A stretch of DNA of 64,000 bases from DASUPK01 sp963815045. Its GTDB lineage: Bacteria > Actinomycetota > Thermoleophilia > Solirubrobacterales > 70-9. How positions within the stretch are numbered: position 1 is the first letter of the stretch; every line of letters begins with the position of its first letter. The translations under genes were made by a program, and so were the position numbers. The notes below the pieces were generated by a model, which was given only the letters and a program-made list of their open reading frames with translations, searched no databases and was not told where the DNA came from. The stretch is from assembly GCA_963815045.1 (NCBI GenBank), contig CAWFET010000005.1, positions 46,256 through 110,255 on the forward strand, given 5' to 3'. This document shows, piece by piece, positions 24,556 through 33,355 of this stretch.

Positions 24556-25753
24556 CTCGGAGAGCCTCCACCCCGGGGAGGTCGCGCCCCTCCACCAGTT
24601 CGAGGGAAGCGCCGCCGCCCGTCGAGATCCAGTCGACCGAGTCGGCGAGACCGAATTTGTGGAGAGCGGCGACGGAGTCGCCGCCGCCGACCACCGTGTG
24701 GCCGGGCGCCGCGGCGACTGCCTCGGCGACCGCGCGCGTCCCAGCATCGAAGGGTGGCACCTCGAACGCGCCCATCGGCCCGTTCCAGAAGATCGTGCCG
24801 GCTCGGGCGATCCGCTTGGCGAAGTTGGCGGTCGTGTTCGCGCCGACGTCGAGCCCCATCCAGCCCTCGGGAACATCCACCCCGTTCAGCTCGCGCGTCT
24901 CGGTTCCGGCGTCAAGCGACTTGCCAAGCACGAGGTCCTCCGGCAGCTCGAGGATCGTCTCGCTCTTCTCCGCCTCGCCGAGCACGCGCCTCGCCGCCTC
25001 GACTCCCTCGTCCTCCACCAGCGAGTTGCCGGTGTCCCGGCCCTCGGCCTTGAAGAAGCTGAAGCACATCGCGCCGCCGATCAGGATCTCCTCGGCGAAG
25101 CCCAGGAACTTGTCGATCACGCCGAGCTTGTCGGTCACCTTCGCGCCGCCGAGGACGACGATCAGAGGGCGCTTGGGGTCGTCGCGGACCGCGGTGAGCT
25201 GCGAGAGCTCCTGCTCGAGCAGAAGGCCCGCGTAGCCGGGCAGATGGTGGGCCACCCCCTCGGTGGTCGCGTGGGCCCGGTGCGCCGTGCCGAAGGCATC
25301 GTTCACGTAGACGTCGGCGAGGTCCGCCAGGGCCTCGGCAAGCTCGGGATCGTTCTTGGTCTCGCCCACCTCGAAGCGGCTGTTCTCGAGCAGCAGGATC
25401 TCGCCGGGCTCGAGCGCGTCGGCCATCCCCTTGACCTCGTCCCCGACCACGGCCGGGGCGAGCTTCACCTCGGTGCCGATCAGCTCCCCGAGCCGCTCCG
25501 CGACCGGCGCCATCGACAGGCTCGGGTCGGTGCCCTTCGGGCGGCCCAGGTGCGAGACCAGGACGATGCGCGCCCCGCGCTCGCGGAGCAGCTCGATCGT
25601 CGGCAGCGAAGCGCGGATCCGGGTGTCGTCAGCGACCTCGCCGTTTTCGAGCGGGACGTTCAGGTCGGCGCGCAGCAGCACGCGCTTGCCCTCGACGTCC
25701 GCCTCGGTGACGCTCGCCTTGCCGAACGAGCGTGACCTGTCTGCGTCAGGCAC
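24548..25753 (-). CDS. pgk: Phosphoglycerate kinase
   Basis: A 401-residue two-domain kinase. LLRADLNVPLENGEVADDTR and LVSHLGRPKG are the N-terminal phosphoglycerate-binding blocks, VLGGAKVTDKLGVI and GGAMCFSFFKA mark the nucleotide domain, and HTVVGGGDSVAALHKFGLAD and ISTGGGASLELVEGRDLPGV are the C-terminal glycine-rich motifs. It transfers phosphate from 1,3-bisphosphoglycerate to ADP. It overlaps gap by 8 bases upstream and tpiA by 8 downstream. The N-terminus has an extra ~12 residues (MPDADRSRSFGK) before the usual start; an internal start is possible but no better one is visible. Confidence 0.96.
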   Translation of the reverse strand: MPDADRSRSFGKASVTEADVEGKRVLLRADLNVPLENGEVADDTRIRASLPTIELLRERGARIVLVSHLGRPKGTDPSLSMAPVAERLGELIGTEVKLAPAVVGDEVKGMADALEPGEILLLENSRFEVGETKNDPELAEALADLADVYVNDAFGTAHRAHATTEGVAHHLPGYAGLLLEQELSQLTAVRDDPKRPLIVVLGGAKVTDKLGVIDKFLGFAEEILIGGAMCFSFFKAEGRDTGNSLVEDEGVEAARRVLGEAEKSETILELPEDLVLGKSLDAGTETRELNGVDVPEGWMGLDVGANTTANFAKRIARAGTIFWNGPMGAFEVPPFDAGTRAVAEAVAAAPGHTVVGGGDSVAALHKFGLADSVDWISTGGGASLELVEGRDLPGVEALRDA

Positions 25754-26765
25754 TTACCGCGGCCGGCTGCAGCACCTTCTCCGCCAGATCGACGCAGCGG
25801 TTGGCGTAGCCCCACTCGTTGTCGTACCAGGAGAGGAGCTTGACGAAGGTCCCATCGACCACCTTGGTCTGCTCCGCGTCGAAGACCGAGGAGTGCGGGT
25901 CGGTGACGATGTCCGTGGAGACGATCGGATCCTCGGTGTACTTGAGGATCCCCGAGAAGGGACCGTCCGCGGCCTCCTTCATCGCCGCGTTGATCTCGTC
26001 CTCGCTGCTCGCCTTGGAGACGTCGCAGGTCAGATCGACGAGCGAACCGGTGATCACCGGGGCGCGAACGGAGATGCCGCTGAGCTTGCCCTCGAGATCC
26101 GGCAGAACGAGGCCGACGGCCTTGGCGGCCCCGGTGCTGGTCGGGATCAGGTTCATCGCCGCGGCGCGGGCGCGTCGCAGGTCCTTGTGCGGCATGTCCT
26201 GGAGGCGCTGGTCGGCCGTGTAGGCGTGGATCGTCGTCATCAGCCCGCGGTCGATGCCGACCATGTCGTGCAGGACCTTGGCGACGGGCGCCAGGCAGTT
26301 CGTGGTGCAGGAGGCGTTGGAGATGATGTCGTGCTTCTCGGGGTCGTAGTCGTCGAAGTTGACTCCGAGAACGACCGTGATGTCCGGCTCCTTGGCAGGG
26401 GCCGAGATGATCACCTTCTTCGCGCCGGCCTCCAGGTGCTTGGCGGCGTCGTCGCGCTTGGTGAACAGACCGGTCGACTCGATCACGACGTCAACGCCGA
26501 GATCACCCCACGGAAGGGCGGCGGGGTCCTTCTCGTTCAGGACCTTGAGCACCTTGCCGTCGATGCTGATGCCGTCGCCGGAGACCTCGATCTCGCCCGG
26601 GAAGCGCCCGAGGACGGTGTCGTACTTGAGCAGGTGGGCCATGGTCTCCGCGTCGACCAGGTCGTTGACGGCGACGAACTCGAGGTCCGACCCCGCCTCG
26701 AGGGCGGCACGGAAGAGATTCCTGCCGATGCGCCCGAAGCCGTTGATTCCCACCTTCACTGCCAT
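25746..26765 (-). CDS. gap: Glyceraldehyde-3-phosphate dehydrogenase (glycolytic)
   Basis: A 339-residue NAD-dependent enzyme beginning VKVGINGFGRIGRNLFRAAL. The catalytic Cys is in SNASCTTNCLAPV, the His in IHAYTADQRLQDMPHKDLRR, and SWYDNEWGYANRCVDL closes the domain. It makes 1,3-bisphosphoglycerate from glyceraldehyde 3-phosphate. It is the first gene of the glycolytic operon and, unlike most genes in this window, has a strong Shine–Dalgarno AGGAGG 8 nt before the ATG, fitting high expression. A second, arsenic-associated GAPDH is encoded at 60592; the two are clearly different subfamilies. Confidence 0.96.
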   Translation of the reverse strand: MAVKVGINGFGRIGRNLFRAALEAGSDLEFVAVNDLVDAETMAHLLKYDTVLGRFPGEIEVSGDGISIDGKVLKVLNEKDPAALPWGDLGVDVVIESTGLFTKRDDAAKHLEAGAKKVIISAPAKEPDITVVLGVNFDDYDPEKHDIISNASCTTNCLAPVAKVLHDMVGIDRGLMTTIHAYTADQRLQDMPHKDLRRARAAAMNLIPTSTGAAKAVGLVLPDLEGKLSGISVRAPVITGSLVDLTCDVSKASSEDEINAAMKEAADGPFSGILKYTEDPIVSTDIVTDPHSSVFDAEQTKVVDGTFVKLLSWYDNEWGYANRCVDLAEKVLQPAAVSA

Positions 26766-26807
26766 TTTGAAGTCCTCCTAGACGGGGTTTGCTCCACTCA
26801 AATTATC
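26766..26807 (-). promoter_or_regulatory. Promoter and strong ribosome binding site of the gap operon
   Basis: On the minus strand a GATAAT −10 box (26807–26802) precedes a leader of about 30 nt carrying AGGAGG 8 nt before the ATG. No good −35 is visible. The leader separates this operon from the mostly leaderless genes around it. The remaining bases to 26949 hold no gene or RNA that I can recognise. Confidence 0.55.
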
Positions 26808-26949
26808 GAGCCGCCGCGCCCGCCGTCCCCGTGCCCAGTACGGAGATCGTATTTCGGCTTCGCCATCAGGTCGCAGCCACAGGCGGCCGCCTCGCGCAAG
26901 TCGCTCCGGCCTTCGGCCTACGCTCCCGAGTGGAGCGGCCTGGTGGCTG

Positions 26950-27315
26950 CTAGCGATCGTGGGACACGCAGACCTCGACCGTGTAGCCGTCGGGGTCGGT
27001 CAGGCGGCAGGCATAGGTGCCCGGCCCGAACGAGGCTGCGCTGCCGGGCTCGGCCACGGGGTCTCCCCCGCGTGCGGAGCCCGACTCGAACGATGCCTTG
27101 ACGGCCGGGATGCTCTTCGCTGGGAACGAGATCAGCCCATATCCGGGCCGCTGGGTGTCCGCCAGCTCGATGAAGAATTCCGCCTTGATCAGCCCCCAAC
27201 TGACCGAGTTCGCCGGCGCGTCCTGGCGCCGCCAGCCCAGCGGGGCCAGGATCGCGTCGTAGAACGCACCGCTGCGTTCGAGGTCGGAGACTTTTACGGC
27301 TGCGTAGTTGAGCAT
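26950..27315 (-). CDS. VOC-family (glyoxalase/bleomycin-resistance fold) protein
   Basis: A 121-residue single-domain vicinal oxygen chelate protein: LNYAAVKVSDLERSGAFYDA opens the first βαβββ module and PGTYACRLTDPDGYTVEVCV closes the second, the latter with the DPDG-(Y/N)-x-(I/V)-E block and metal Glu. Members bind divalent metal and act as dioxygenases, isomerases or drug-binding proteins; the substrate is not predictable. It lies on the same strand as, and upstream of, the gap operon, and downstream of the ABC exporter, but gaps of 66 and 184 bases suggest separate transcription. Confidence 0.8.
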   Translation of the reverse strand: MLNYAAVKVSDLERSGAFYDAILAPLGWRRQDAPANSVSWGLIKAEFFIELADTQRPGYGLISFPAKSIPAVKASFESGSARGGDPVAEPGSAASFGPGTYACRLTDPDGYTVEVCVSHDR

Positions 27316-27381
27316 CAGAATGCGACGGAGAGACGAGACGGTCCCTGCGGATTCACATTACACCGGAGACCCGGACGGAGG

Positions 27382-28149
27382 TCAGTGCCGAGGCTCCCAG
27401 CGAAAGAACCGAACCGCGATGAGCAGCCCGACGAGCCCCCAGGCCGCGACGACGGCGAGATCACCCCATTCGAACCCCGCCCCGACCGTGTGCGGATCCC
27501 AGGCCGTGAACATCGCCTCGAAGAAATGGCGGATCGGGAAGACGTCGGCGAAGTTGAGGACACCATTGGGCAGCTCATCCTGCGGAATGAAGACTCCTGA
27601 CAGGAAGTAGAGCGGCAGGACGGTCGCGTTGGTTACGGCCGGGGCGGCCTCGGCGGTCGGGATCGCGGCGGCGAGGGCGAAGCCCAGGCACGAGAAGGAG
27701 AACGCGCCCACGGCGAGCGTGACCAGCATCGCCGGCATCGTGTGGGTCGGGATCGCGACGCCGTACAGCAGCGCGCCGATCGCGCTGACGAGGACGACCA
27801 TGATCACCGAGATGACCAGCGAGTTGCCGACGCGCCCGGCGACGAAGGCGGCCGGGGGCAGCGGAGTCCCGCGAACGCGCTTGAGCTGGCCGGCCTCCCG
27901 CTCGGTGGGCAGGTTGGTGGCCAGCTTCACCGTGGTCGCGGAGATCACTGCGAGCGTCAGGATCGCCGGGACGTAGTAGGTCGCCCCCTGGACGTCCACT
28001 CCGGAGATGTGCGTGTTCTTGAAGATCGTCGCCAGCAGGAAGAGGAAGAGCAGCGGCAGGAGCGCCGTGAAGAAGACGGCGGCGGGGTTTCGCCAGAACA
28101 CCTTCTGGTCGAAGCGGAACTGGTGCAGGAGTACGGCCGCCCCGCTCAT
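27382..28149 (-). CDS. ABC-2 type exporter permease
   Basis: A 255-residue permease with six hydrophobic segments in the ABC-2 layout: a cytoplasmic lead (LHQFRFDQKVFWRNPAAVFF) before helix 1, the LPTEREAGQLKRVRGTPLPP coupling region, and a last helix ending RFFRWEPRH. It pairs with the ATPase encoded immediately upstream; the start overlaps that gene's stop (ATGA). Exporters of this DrrB/NodJ-like size expel lipids, drugs or antibiotics. It occupies the interval between rapZ and gap, where yvcK and whiA are normally found in actinobacteria. Confidence 0.9.
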   Translation of the reverse strand: MSGAAVLLHQFRFDQKVFWRNPAAVFFTALLPLLFLFLLATIFKNTHISGVDVQGATYYVPAILTLAVISATTVKLATNLPTEREAGQLKRVRGTPLPPAAFVAGRVGNSLVISVIMVVLVSAIGALLYGVAIPTHTMPAMLVTLAVGAFSFSCLGFALAAAIPTAEAAPAVTNATVLPLYFLSGVFIPQDELPNGVLNFADVFPIRHFFEAMFTAWDPHTVGAGFEWGDLAVVAAWGLVGLLIAVRFFRWEPRH

Positions 28150-29075
28150 CGGCCGGCCTCCGCGCCCTCGGGGCGCTCGGTGAGCTCCAGGTAGACGTCC
28201 TCGAGGCTCCGGGAGCCGACGGTGAGCCCGGGCAGCCCGACCCCGCGGTCCGCCGCCCAGCCGGTGAGCTCACGGAGCACCGGAACCGGGTCCGCCACGG
28301 TCATCGTCACCAGGCCCGCGTCGATCCGCGCTCCACCGGACACCCCGCCGGGAAGGTCTGCGGCGGCGACACCCTCCGGCAGCCTGAAGCGGATCTCGGT
28401 CTGCGGCACGCCGCGGTCGACGAGGGACTCCGGCGTTCCGGTCGCCACGATCCGGCCGCTCGCGATGATCGCCACGCGGTCGGCGAGCGCCTGCGCCTCT
28501 TCCATGTAGTGCGTCGTCAGGAAGACCGTCTTGCCGAGGTTCCGGAGGCCGGCGATCACGTCCCAGGCCTGGCGGCGGGCCGACGGGTCGAAACCGGTGG
28601 TGGGCTCGTCCAGGAAGAGCAGCTCGGGGTCGCCGATCAACGCGAGCGCCACGTCCAGCCGGCGCTGCTGGCCGCCGGAGAGCTTCGAGGTCCTGACGTC
28701 AGCCTTGTCGGCGAGGCCGACCAGGTTCACGGTCTCGTCGATCTCGCGCGGGTTCTCGTAGTAACCGGCGAACTGCTCAACCGCCTCGCGCGGGGTGAGC
28801 TCCGGGACGAGGCGGGACTCCTGCAGCACGAAGCCGACGCGGTTTCGCCAGCGGCGATCGGCGTCCTTCGGGTCCAAGCCGAGCACGCTGACCTCGCCGC
28901 CCGTCCGCTGGCGGTAGCCCTCCAGAATCTCGACGGTGGTCGTCTTGCCGGCGCCGTTCGGCCCGAGGAAGGCGAAGATCTCCCCCGCCGCGACCTCGAG
29001 ATCGATCTCCCTGACTGCCTCGAAGCCGTCGTAGGACTTGCGCAGCCCCTGCACGCTGATCACGGGATCCGCCAC
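28146..29075 (-). CDS. ABC exporter ATPase (DrrA-like)
   Basis: A 309-residue nucleotide-binding subunit with Walker A LGPNGAGKTTT, signature KLSGGQQRRLDVAL, Walker B LLFLDEPTTGFDPSAR and the H-loop TTHYMEEA. The C-terminal ~90 residues form the extra domain seen in DrrA-type drug/lipid exporters. It forms a heteromeric transporter with the permease whose gene it overlaps by 4 bases. The GTG start has TAAGAT 6 nt upstream, so it begins an independent leaderless transcript rather than extending from rapZ. Confidence 0.92.
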   Translation of the reverse strand: MADPVISVQGLRKSYDGFEAVREIDLEVAAGEIFAFLGPNGAGKTTTVEILEGYRQRTGGEVSVLGLDPKDADRRWRNRVGFVLQESRLVPELTPREAVEQFAGYYENPREIDETVNLVGLADKADVRTSKLSGGQQRRLDVALALIGDPELLFLDEPTTGFDPSARRQAWDVIAGLRNLGKTVFLTTHYMEEAQALADRVAIIASGRIVATGTPESLVDRGVPQTEIRFRLPEGVAAADLPGGVSGGARIDAGLVTMTVADPVPVLRELTGWAADRGVGLPGLTVGSRSLEDVYLELTERPEGAEAGR

Positions 29076-29097
29076 GGGCGGATCTTAGGTGCGGGAT

Positions 29098-30030
29098 CTA
29101 ACGCGCCGCTGGCCTGGGTTCCAGTTCGACGTCCCGATGCACCACCTGCAGCTTGACGTCGTTGCGCCTGCCCAGCTCGCGCGCGATCCGGTCGGCGACC
29201 GTGACCGAGCGGTGGCGGCCGCCGGTGCAGCCCACGGCGATCGTCAGATGCTGCTTTCCCTCCGCTACGTAGGCGGGCAGCAGGAAGTCGAGGAGCGGCA
29301 TCAGCCGGCCGTAGAACTCACCGGCCTGCGTGCCCGACTCGACGTACTCGCGCACGGGCTCGTCGAGGCCGGTGAGCGGACGCAGATCGTCGACGTAATG
29401 CGGGTTCGGCAGGAACCGGACGTCGAGGGTGAGGTCGGCGTCCGATGGAGGGCCGTTCTTGAAGCCGAAGGTGAGGATCGTCAGAGCCAGCTGGTTCCCC
29501 TGAGCGTCGCGCCCGATCAGCTCGGTGGCGATGCGCCGGCGCAGCGCCCCGCCGGTCAGGGAGGTCGTGTCGATGACGACGTCGGCGCGCTCCCGAAGCG
29601 GCGCCAGCAACTCGCGCTCCTCGCGGATCCCGTCGACGATGCGGCCGCTGCGGGCAAGCGGATGGCGGCGGCGCGTCTCCTTGTAGCGGTGGAGCAATGC
29701 CTCCTCGTCCGCCTCGAGGAAGACCACCTTGAGGTCGAGCCCGCTGGAGCCGAGCTCGTCGAGAACGGCCTGCAGGTCCTCGAAGTAGTCGCCGCCGCGA
29801 ACGTCGGTGACGACCGCGGCCTTCTCCACCCCGCTGCCCTCGTGGCGGAAGAGCTCCCCCAGCCCTCCGATCATCCTCGGGGGGAGGTTGTCGACGCAGA
29901 AGTAGCCACCGTCCTCGAAAGCCGCGATCGCCTCCGACTTGCCCGCGCCGGAGTATCCGGTGATCACGACGAGCTCGACCCGGTGGTCGCGGGGTCCGGC
30001 GCCGTCGCCGTTTGACGGGTCCTTGGCCAT
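29098..30030 (-). CDS. rapZ: RapZ-family nucleotide-binding protein
   Basis: A 310-residue P-loop protein: Walker A VITGYSGAGKSEA, then FEDGGYFCVDNLPPRMIGGL, and the C-terminal half with FGFKNGPPSDADLTLDVRFL, PNPHYVDDLRPLTGLDEPVR and the conserved IAVGCTGGRHRSVTVADRIA. Proteobacterial RapZ binds glucosamine-6-phosphate and controls GlmS mRNA; in actinobacteria the biochemical role is less clear. Its ATG shares one base with the uvrC stop (TGATG), so it is coupled to uvrC. The usual partners yvcK and whiA do not follow. Confidence 0.93.
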   Translation of the reverse strand: MAKDPSNGDGAGPRDHRVELVVITGYSGAGKSEAIAAFEDGGYFCVDNLPPRMIGGLGELFRHEGSGVEKAAVVTDVRGGDYFEDLQAVLDELGSSGLDLKVVFLEADEEALLHRYKETRRRHPLARSGRIVDGIREERELLAPLRERADVVIDTTSLTGGALRRRIATELIGRDAQGNQLALTILTFGFKNGPPSDADLTLDVRFLPNPHYVDDLRPLTGLDEPVREYVESGTQAGEFYGRLMPLLDFLLPAYVAEGKQHLTIAVGCTGGRHRSVTVADRIARELGRRNDVKLQVVHRDVELEPRPAAR

Positions 30031-31943
30031 CAGCCCGCTCTGTGCAGTTGCCGGTGGATCTCGCGAGCGAGCTTACCGGGCACCCCGGGCACCGCCTCCA
30101 GCTCCTCGCGGCTCGCCGTGAGCAGCCTGTCGGGTGAGCCGAAATGGCGCAGCAGGGCCCGTTTGCGGGCCGGCCCCACGCCACGGACACCGTCGAGAAC
30201 CGAGGCCGTCATCGCCTTGTCGCGGCGGCTTCGGTGGTGGGTGATGGCGAACCGGTGCGCCTCGTCGCGAACCTGCTGCAGGATCCGCAGGGCATCGGAG
30301 CCCTTCTCGAGGAGGATCGGGTCGGAGCTGCCGGGGACGAAAACCTCCTCGATCCGCTTGGCGAGGCTGACGACCGACACCCCTCGCTCGGTGAGAGGCT
30401 CGAGCGCCTTCATGCCGGCGGCGAGCTGTCCCTTGCCACCGTCGATCACGACCAGATCCGGAAGCGCGGCGAAGCTCGCGTCGCGATCTGAGTCGTGCGG
30501 CGAGATGTCGGCCTGCTGCATCAGGCGTCCGAGCCTCCGCGTCAAGACCTCCTGCATGGCGGCGAAATCATCGGGACCACCACCATTGCCGCCGAACTCG
30601 CCCCGGATGTTGAACTTCCGGTAATCGGACTTCTTGGGGGCGCCGCCCTCGAAGACGACCATCGAGGCCACGGTGTGGGTCTCGCCGAGGTTCGAGATGT
30701 CGAAGCCCTCGATCCGAACCGGCACGCGCTCGAGCCCCAGCGCCTCCTGGAGTGAGGAGAGCGTCTCGACCCGCTGCTGGCGGCGGTGCTCGCGGCGCAG
30801 CTTGTCCTGGGCGAGGGCGAGCTTCGCGTTCTTCTCCGCCAGCTCGCGCAGGCGGCGCAGGTCCCCGCGGGACGCCACGCGAACCTCGACCTGCGCGTCC
30901 CGCTGGCTCGAGAGTGCCTCGGCGAGCACGCCGGTTCGGCCCCTGAGCTCCGGTCCGACGATCACCCGTCCGGGAACGGCCGGAGCGGCGCCGTAGTACT
31001 GGAGCAGGAAGGTCTCGGCGACCTCGGCCGGATCGCGATCGTCTCCGGCGGTCTCGTCCTCGCCCGCGAGGTAGAAGCCCTGGCGCTCGGCGAGCACTCC
31101 GTCGCGCACCTGGAAGACCTGGGCGTTGGCGTCGCTGCCCTCGACCGCCACGGCTATGAGGTCGGCGCTTCCCAGCGATCCGCCGGCGACCTGCTGGCGC
31201 TCCATCATCGAGCGCACCGCGTTCAGGCGGTCGCGGAAGAGAGCCGCGCGCTCGAAGTCCTGAGCCCCGGACGCCTCCTCCATCTTCGCCTCGAGGTCGC
31301 GCGCGATCTCCTTGTAGCGACCAGAGAGGAAGGCGACGATCCGGTCGATGTTGCCCCGGTACTCCTCCCGGTCGATGTAGTCGACGCAGGGCGCCTGGCA
31401 GCGCTTGATGTAGTAGTCGAGGCAGGGCACGCCCGAGCGCCGCCCGGGCTCCGGCCCCTCGCAGGTCCGGTACTGGAAGAGCTTGCCGAGTAGGTCGAGG
31501 GTCTCGCGGACGCGCTTGGCGCTCGAGAAGGGCCCGAAGTAGGCGCGGTTCGTCCGGTGCCGCTCGCGCGTGAAGTAGACGCGCGGAAAATCCTCGTCGA
31601 GGCTGACGCCGACGTATGGATACGACTTGTCGTCGCGGAGTCGGATGTTGAAGCGCGGGCGATAGCGCTTGATGAAGCTCTGCTCGGCGAGCAGGGCCTC
31701 GGGCTCATTGTCGGTGACCAGGAACTCGATCGAGTCGGTGCGCTGGATCAGCTCGGCGGTTCCGCCCATCCCCGAGCCCCGCCCCCCTCCCTTGCCGGCG
31801 AAATGCGACGCGACCCGCTTGCGGATCGAGTTCGCCTTGCCCACATAGAGCGCCTCTCCGGCGCGGTTGCGGAAGACGTAGACGCCCGGAGCGTTCGGGA
31901 GCTCCTTGCGCTGGTCCGCCAACTTCTGGCTGCTCTTGGGCAC
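30030..31943 (-). CDS. uvrC: Excinuclease ABC subunit C
   Basis: A 637-residue nucleotide-excision-repair nuclease. The N-terminal GIY-YIG domain (LPNAPGVYVFRNRAGEALYV … YVGKANSIRKRV) makes the 3′ incision. A Cys-containing linker (GVPCLDYYIKRCQAPCVDYI) and a UVR motif follow; then the RNase H-like domain with VRIEGFDISNLGETHTVASM and LPDLVVIDGGKGQL, and a C-terminal tandem helix-hairpin-helix. I chose GTG 31943, with TACCCT at 31956–31951 exactly 7 nt upstream; the longer open frame to 32417 overlaps the divergent hydratase and is not coding. Confidence 0.94.
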   Translation of the reverse strand: MPKSSQKLADQRKELPNAPGVYVFRNRAGEALYVGKANSIRKRVASHFAGKGGGRGSGMGGTAELIQRTDSIEFLVTDNEPEALLAEQSFIKRYRPRFNIRLRDDKSYPYVGVSLDEDFPRVYFTRERHRTNRAYFGPFSSAKRVRETLDLLGKLFQYRTCEGPEPGRRSGVPCLDYYIKRCQAPCVDYIDREEYRGNIDRIVAFLSGRYKEIARDLEAKMEEASGAQDFERAALFRDRLNAVRSMMERQQVAGGSLGSADLIAVAVEGSDANAQVFQVRDGVLAERQGFYLAGEDETAGDDRDPAEVAETFLLQYYGAAPAVPGRVIVGPELRGRTGVLAEALSSQRDAQVEVRVASRGDLRRLRELAEKNAKLALAQDKLRREHRRQQRVETLSSLQEALGLERVPVRIEGFDISNLGETHTVASMVVFEGGAPKKSDYRKFNIRGEFGGNGGGPDDFAAMQEVLTRRLGRLMQQADISPHDSDRDASFAALPDLVVIDGGKGQLAAGMKALEPLTERGVSVVSLAKRIEEVFVPGSSDPILLEKGSDALRILQQVRDEAHRFAITHHRSRRDKAMTASVLDGVRGVGPARKRALLRHFGSPDRLLTASREELEAVPGVPGKLAREIHRQLHRAG

Positions 31944-31950
31944 AAACGAC

Positions 31951-31960
31951 AGGGTAGGGT
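31951..31960. promoter_or_regulatory. Back-to-back −10 boxes between uvrC and the enoyl-CoA hydratase gene
   Basis: AGGGTAGGGT reads as TACCCT on the minus strand (31956–31951, 7 nt before uvrC) and as TAGGGT on the plus strand (31955–31960, about 30 nt before the hydratase start). The two hexamers share the central TA. A single site could therefore fire in both directions. Confidence 0.5.
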
Positions 31961-31989
31961 CCCGGGTCCCCCGCCCTAGGAGGCTCCCG

Positions 31990-32838
31990 ATGGCAGACAC
32001 CGCAGAGACCGAAGTTCCGTTGCTGACCAGCGACCCGCCCGAGCTCGAGACGCTCGAGGTCGAGGTCGACGGCCAGGTCGGCACGCTCACGCTGAACCGT
32101 CCCGACGCCCTCAACGCGATGAGCCCCGAGCTGATCGGCGAGCTGACCACGGCGGCCGCCTGGCTAGCCGACCGCGCCCCGATCCGGGCGCTGATCATCA
32201 CCGGCGCCGGGCGGGCCTTCTGCTCCGGAGGCGACGTCAACTGGTTCAAGCGCGGCGTGACCGAGGAGAGCGTCGACCTCCCCTCCGAGGTGCGCCGCGG
32301 CGCCGAGGCCCTGCACAACGCCATCGTCGACATCCGCCGGATTCCGTATCCCGTGATCGCGGCGGTCAACGGCCCCGCCGCGGGGGCGGGCATGTCACTC
32401 GCGCTCTCCGCCGACATCCGGATCGCCTCCGAGGACGCCTTCCTCGCGATCGCCTACGGCCGGATCGGCGCGGCCCCAGACGGCGGCATGACCTATTTCC
32501 TGCCGCGCGTCGTCGGGCCCGCGAAGGCACTGGAGCTGGCGCTCAACGACCCGAACCTGGACGCCAAGTCGGCGCTCGAGGCCGGCCTCGTCACGGAGGT
32601 CGTCCCCGCCGACCAGCTGCTCGACCGGGCGAAGGAGAAGGCCGAGAAGCTCGCGGCCAAGGCCCCCTACTACGTGCGAATGACCAAGAGCCTGCTGCAC
32701 GAGTCGATCGAGCACTCGATCAACGACCACCTCCAGCTCGAGCGCCACGGGATCGCCGACAGCATGGGCACGAACGACCTGCGACGTGGAGTGACAGCCT
32801 TCTTCGCGGGCGAGACGCCCACCTTCGAAGGCGACTGA
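31990..32838 (+). CDS. Enoyl-CoA hydratase/isomerase family protein
   Basis: A 282-residue crotonase-fold enzyme. ALIITGAGRAFCSGGDVNWF forms the oxyanion-hole strand, and YPVIAAVNGPAAGAGMSLAL…ADIRIASEDAFLAIAYGRIG is the second conserved block; the catalytic Glu of the first type is replaced by the GAAPDGGMTYFLPR form, a 2-enoyl-CoA hydratase-like arrangement. It probably acts in fatty-acid or related acyl-CoA breakdown. TAGGAGG about 7 nt before ATG 31990 fixes the start against an earlier in-frame codon at 31906. Confidence 0.88.
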   Translation: MADTAETEVPLLTSDPPELETLEVEVDGQVGTLTLNRPDALNAMSPELIGELTTAAAWLADRAPIRALIITGAGRAFCSGGDVNWFKRGVTEESVDLPSEVRRGAEALHNAIVDIRRIPYPVIAAVNGPAAGAGMSLALSADIRIASEDAFLAIAYGRIGAAPDGGMTYFLPRVVGPAKALELALNDPNLDAKSALEAGLVTEVVPADQLLDRAKEKAEKLAAKAPYYVRMTKSLLHESIEHSINDHLQLERHGIADSMGTNDLRRGVTAFFAGETPTFEGD

Positions 32839-32908
32839 ACCAATCCGTCGCGCCACTGGGGCCGTAATAAGGTTCGCCTACCTGGCGACTACTGAAAGGG
32901 TGACCCGG

Positions 32909-33346
32909 ATGAAGAGAGCTTCAGCAGTGCTGATCGTTGCGTCCCTGGCTGTACTGGGCCTGGCGGCCTGCGGCAGCAGCAGCAACGACAACTCCACGAC
33001 GGCGGCCTCGACGCCGGCCTCGACCACCCCGGCCGGTGGCGGCGGAGGCGCAGGCGGCGGCTCGACGGTCAATATCTCGACCCCCGGTGGGAGCACCCTC
33101 GCCTACGACCAGAAGGACGTCACCGCCAAGGCCGGCAGCGTGACGATCAACTTCGACAACAAGGAAGCCCTTCAGCACGACGTGGCCGTCGCGGACTCGT
33201 CGGGGAAGGTCCTCGGTCAGACCGACCTGGTCTCGTCAAGCACGGCGAACGCAACGGTCGACCTGCAGCCAGGCACCTACACGTTCTACTGCACGGTCCC
33301 GGGCCACAAGGAGGCCGGCATGGAGGGAACGCTCACCGTCAAGTAG
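32909..33346 (+). CDS. Cupredoxin-domain lipoprotein (plastocyanin-like)
   Basis: A 145-residue lipoprotein: the signal peptide ends VLGLAACGSSS (lipobox), and a Ser/Thr/Gly linker leads to a ~90-residue blue-copper β-barrel. The copper ligands are visible as His in LQHDVAV and Cys, His and Met in FYCTVPGHKEAGMEGTL. It is therefore an extracytoplasmic one-electron carrier, perhaps for an oxidase or reductase elsewhere. GAAAGG at a good distance supports ATG 32909 over GTG 32900. A perfect 12-bp hairpin follows its stop codon. Confidence 0.88.
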   Translation: MKRASAVLIVASLAVLGLAACGSSSNDNSTTAASTPASTTPAGGGGGAGGGSTVNISTPGGSTLAYDQKDVTAKAGSVTINFDNKEALQHDVAVADSSGKVLGQTDLVSSSTANATVDLQPGTYTFYCTVPGHKEAGMEGTLTVK

Positions 33347-33355
33347 TTCTGTTTC

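Noticed and set aside
26808..26949. Possible tRNA or riboswitch in the gap-operon upstream region
   Set aside because: No T-loop GTTCGAAT-like sequence or conserved RNA motif was found; the stretch looks unstructured apart from the promoter.
31944..32417. A 158-codon N-terminal extension of uvrC
   Set aside because: It lies antisense within the enoyl-CoA hydratase gene, resembles no UvrC N-terminus, and leaderless spacing fixes GTG 31943.
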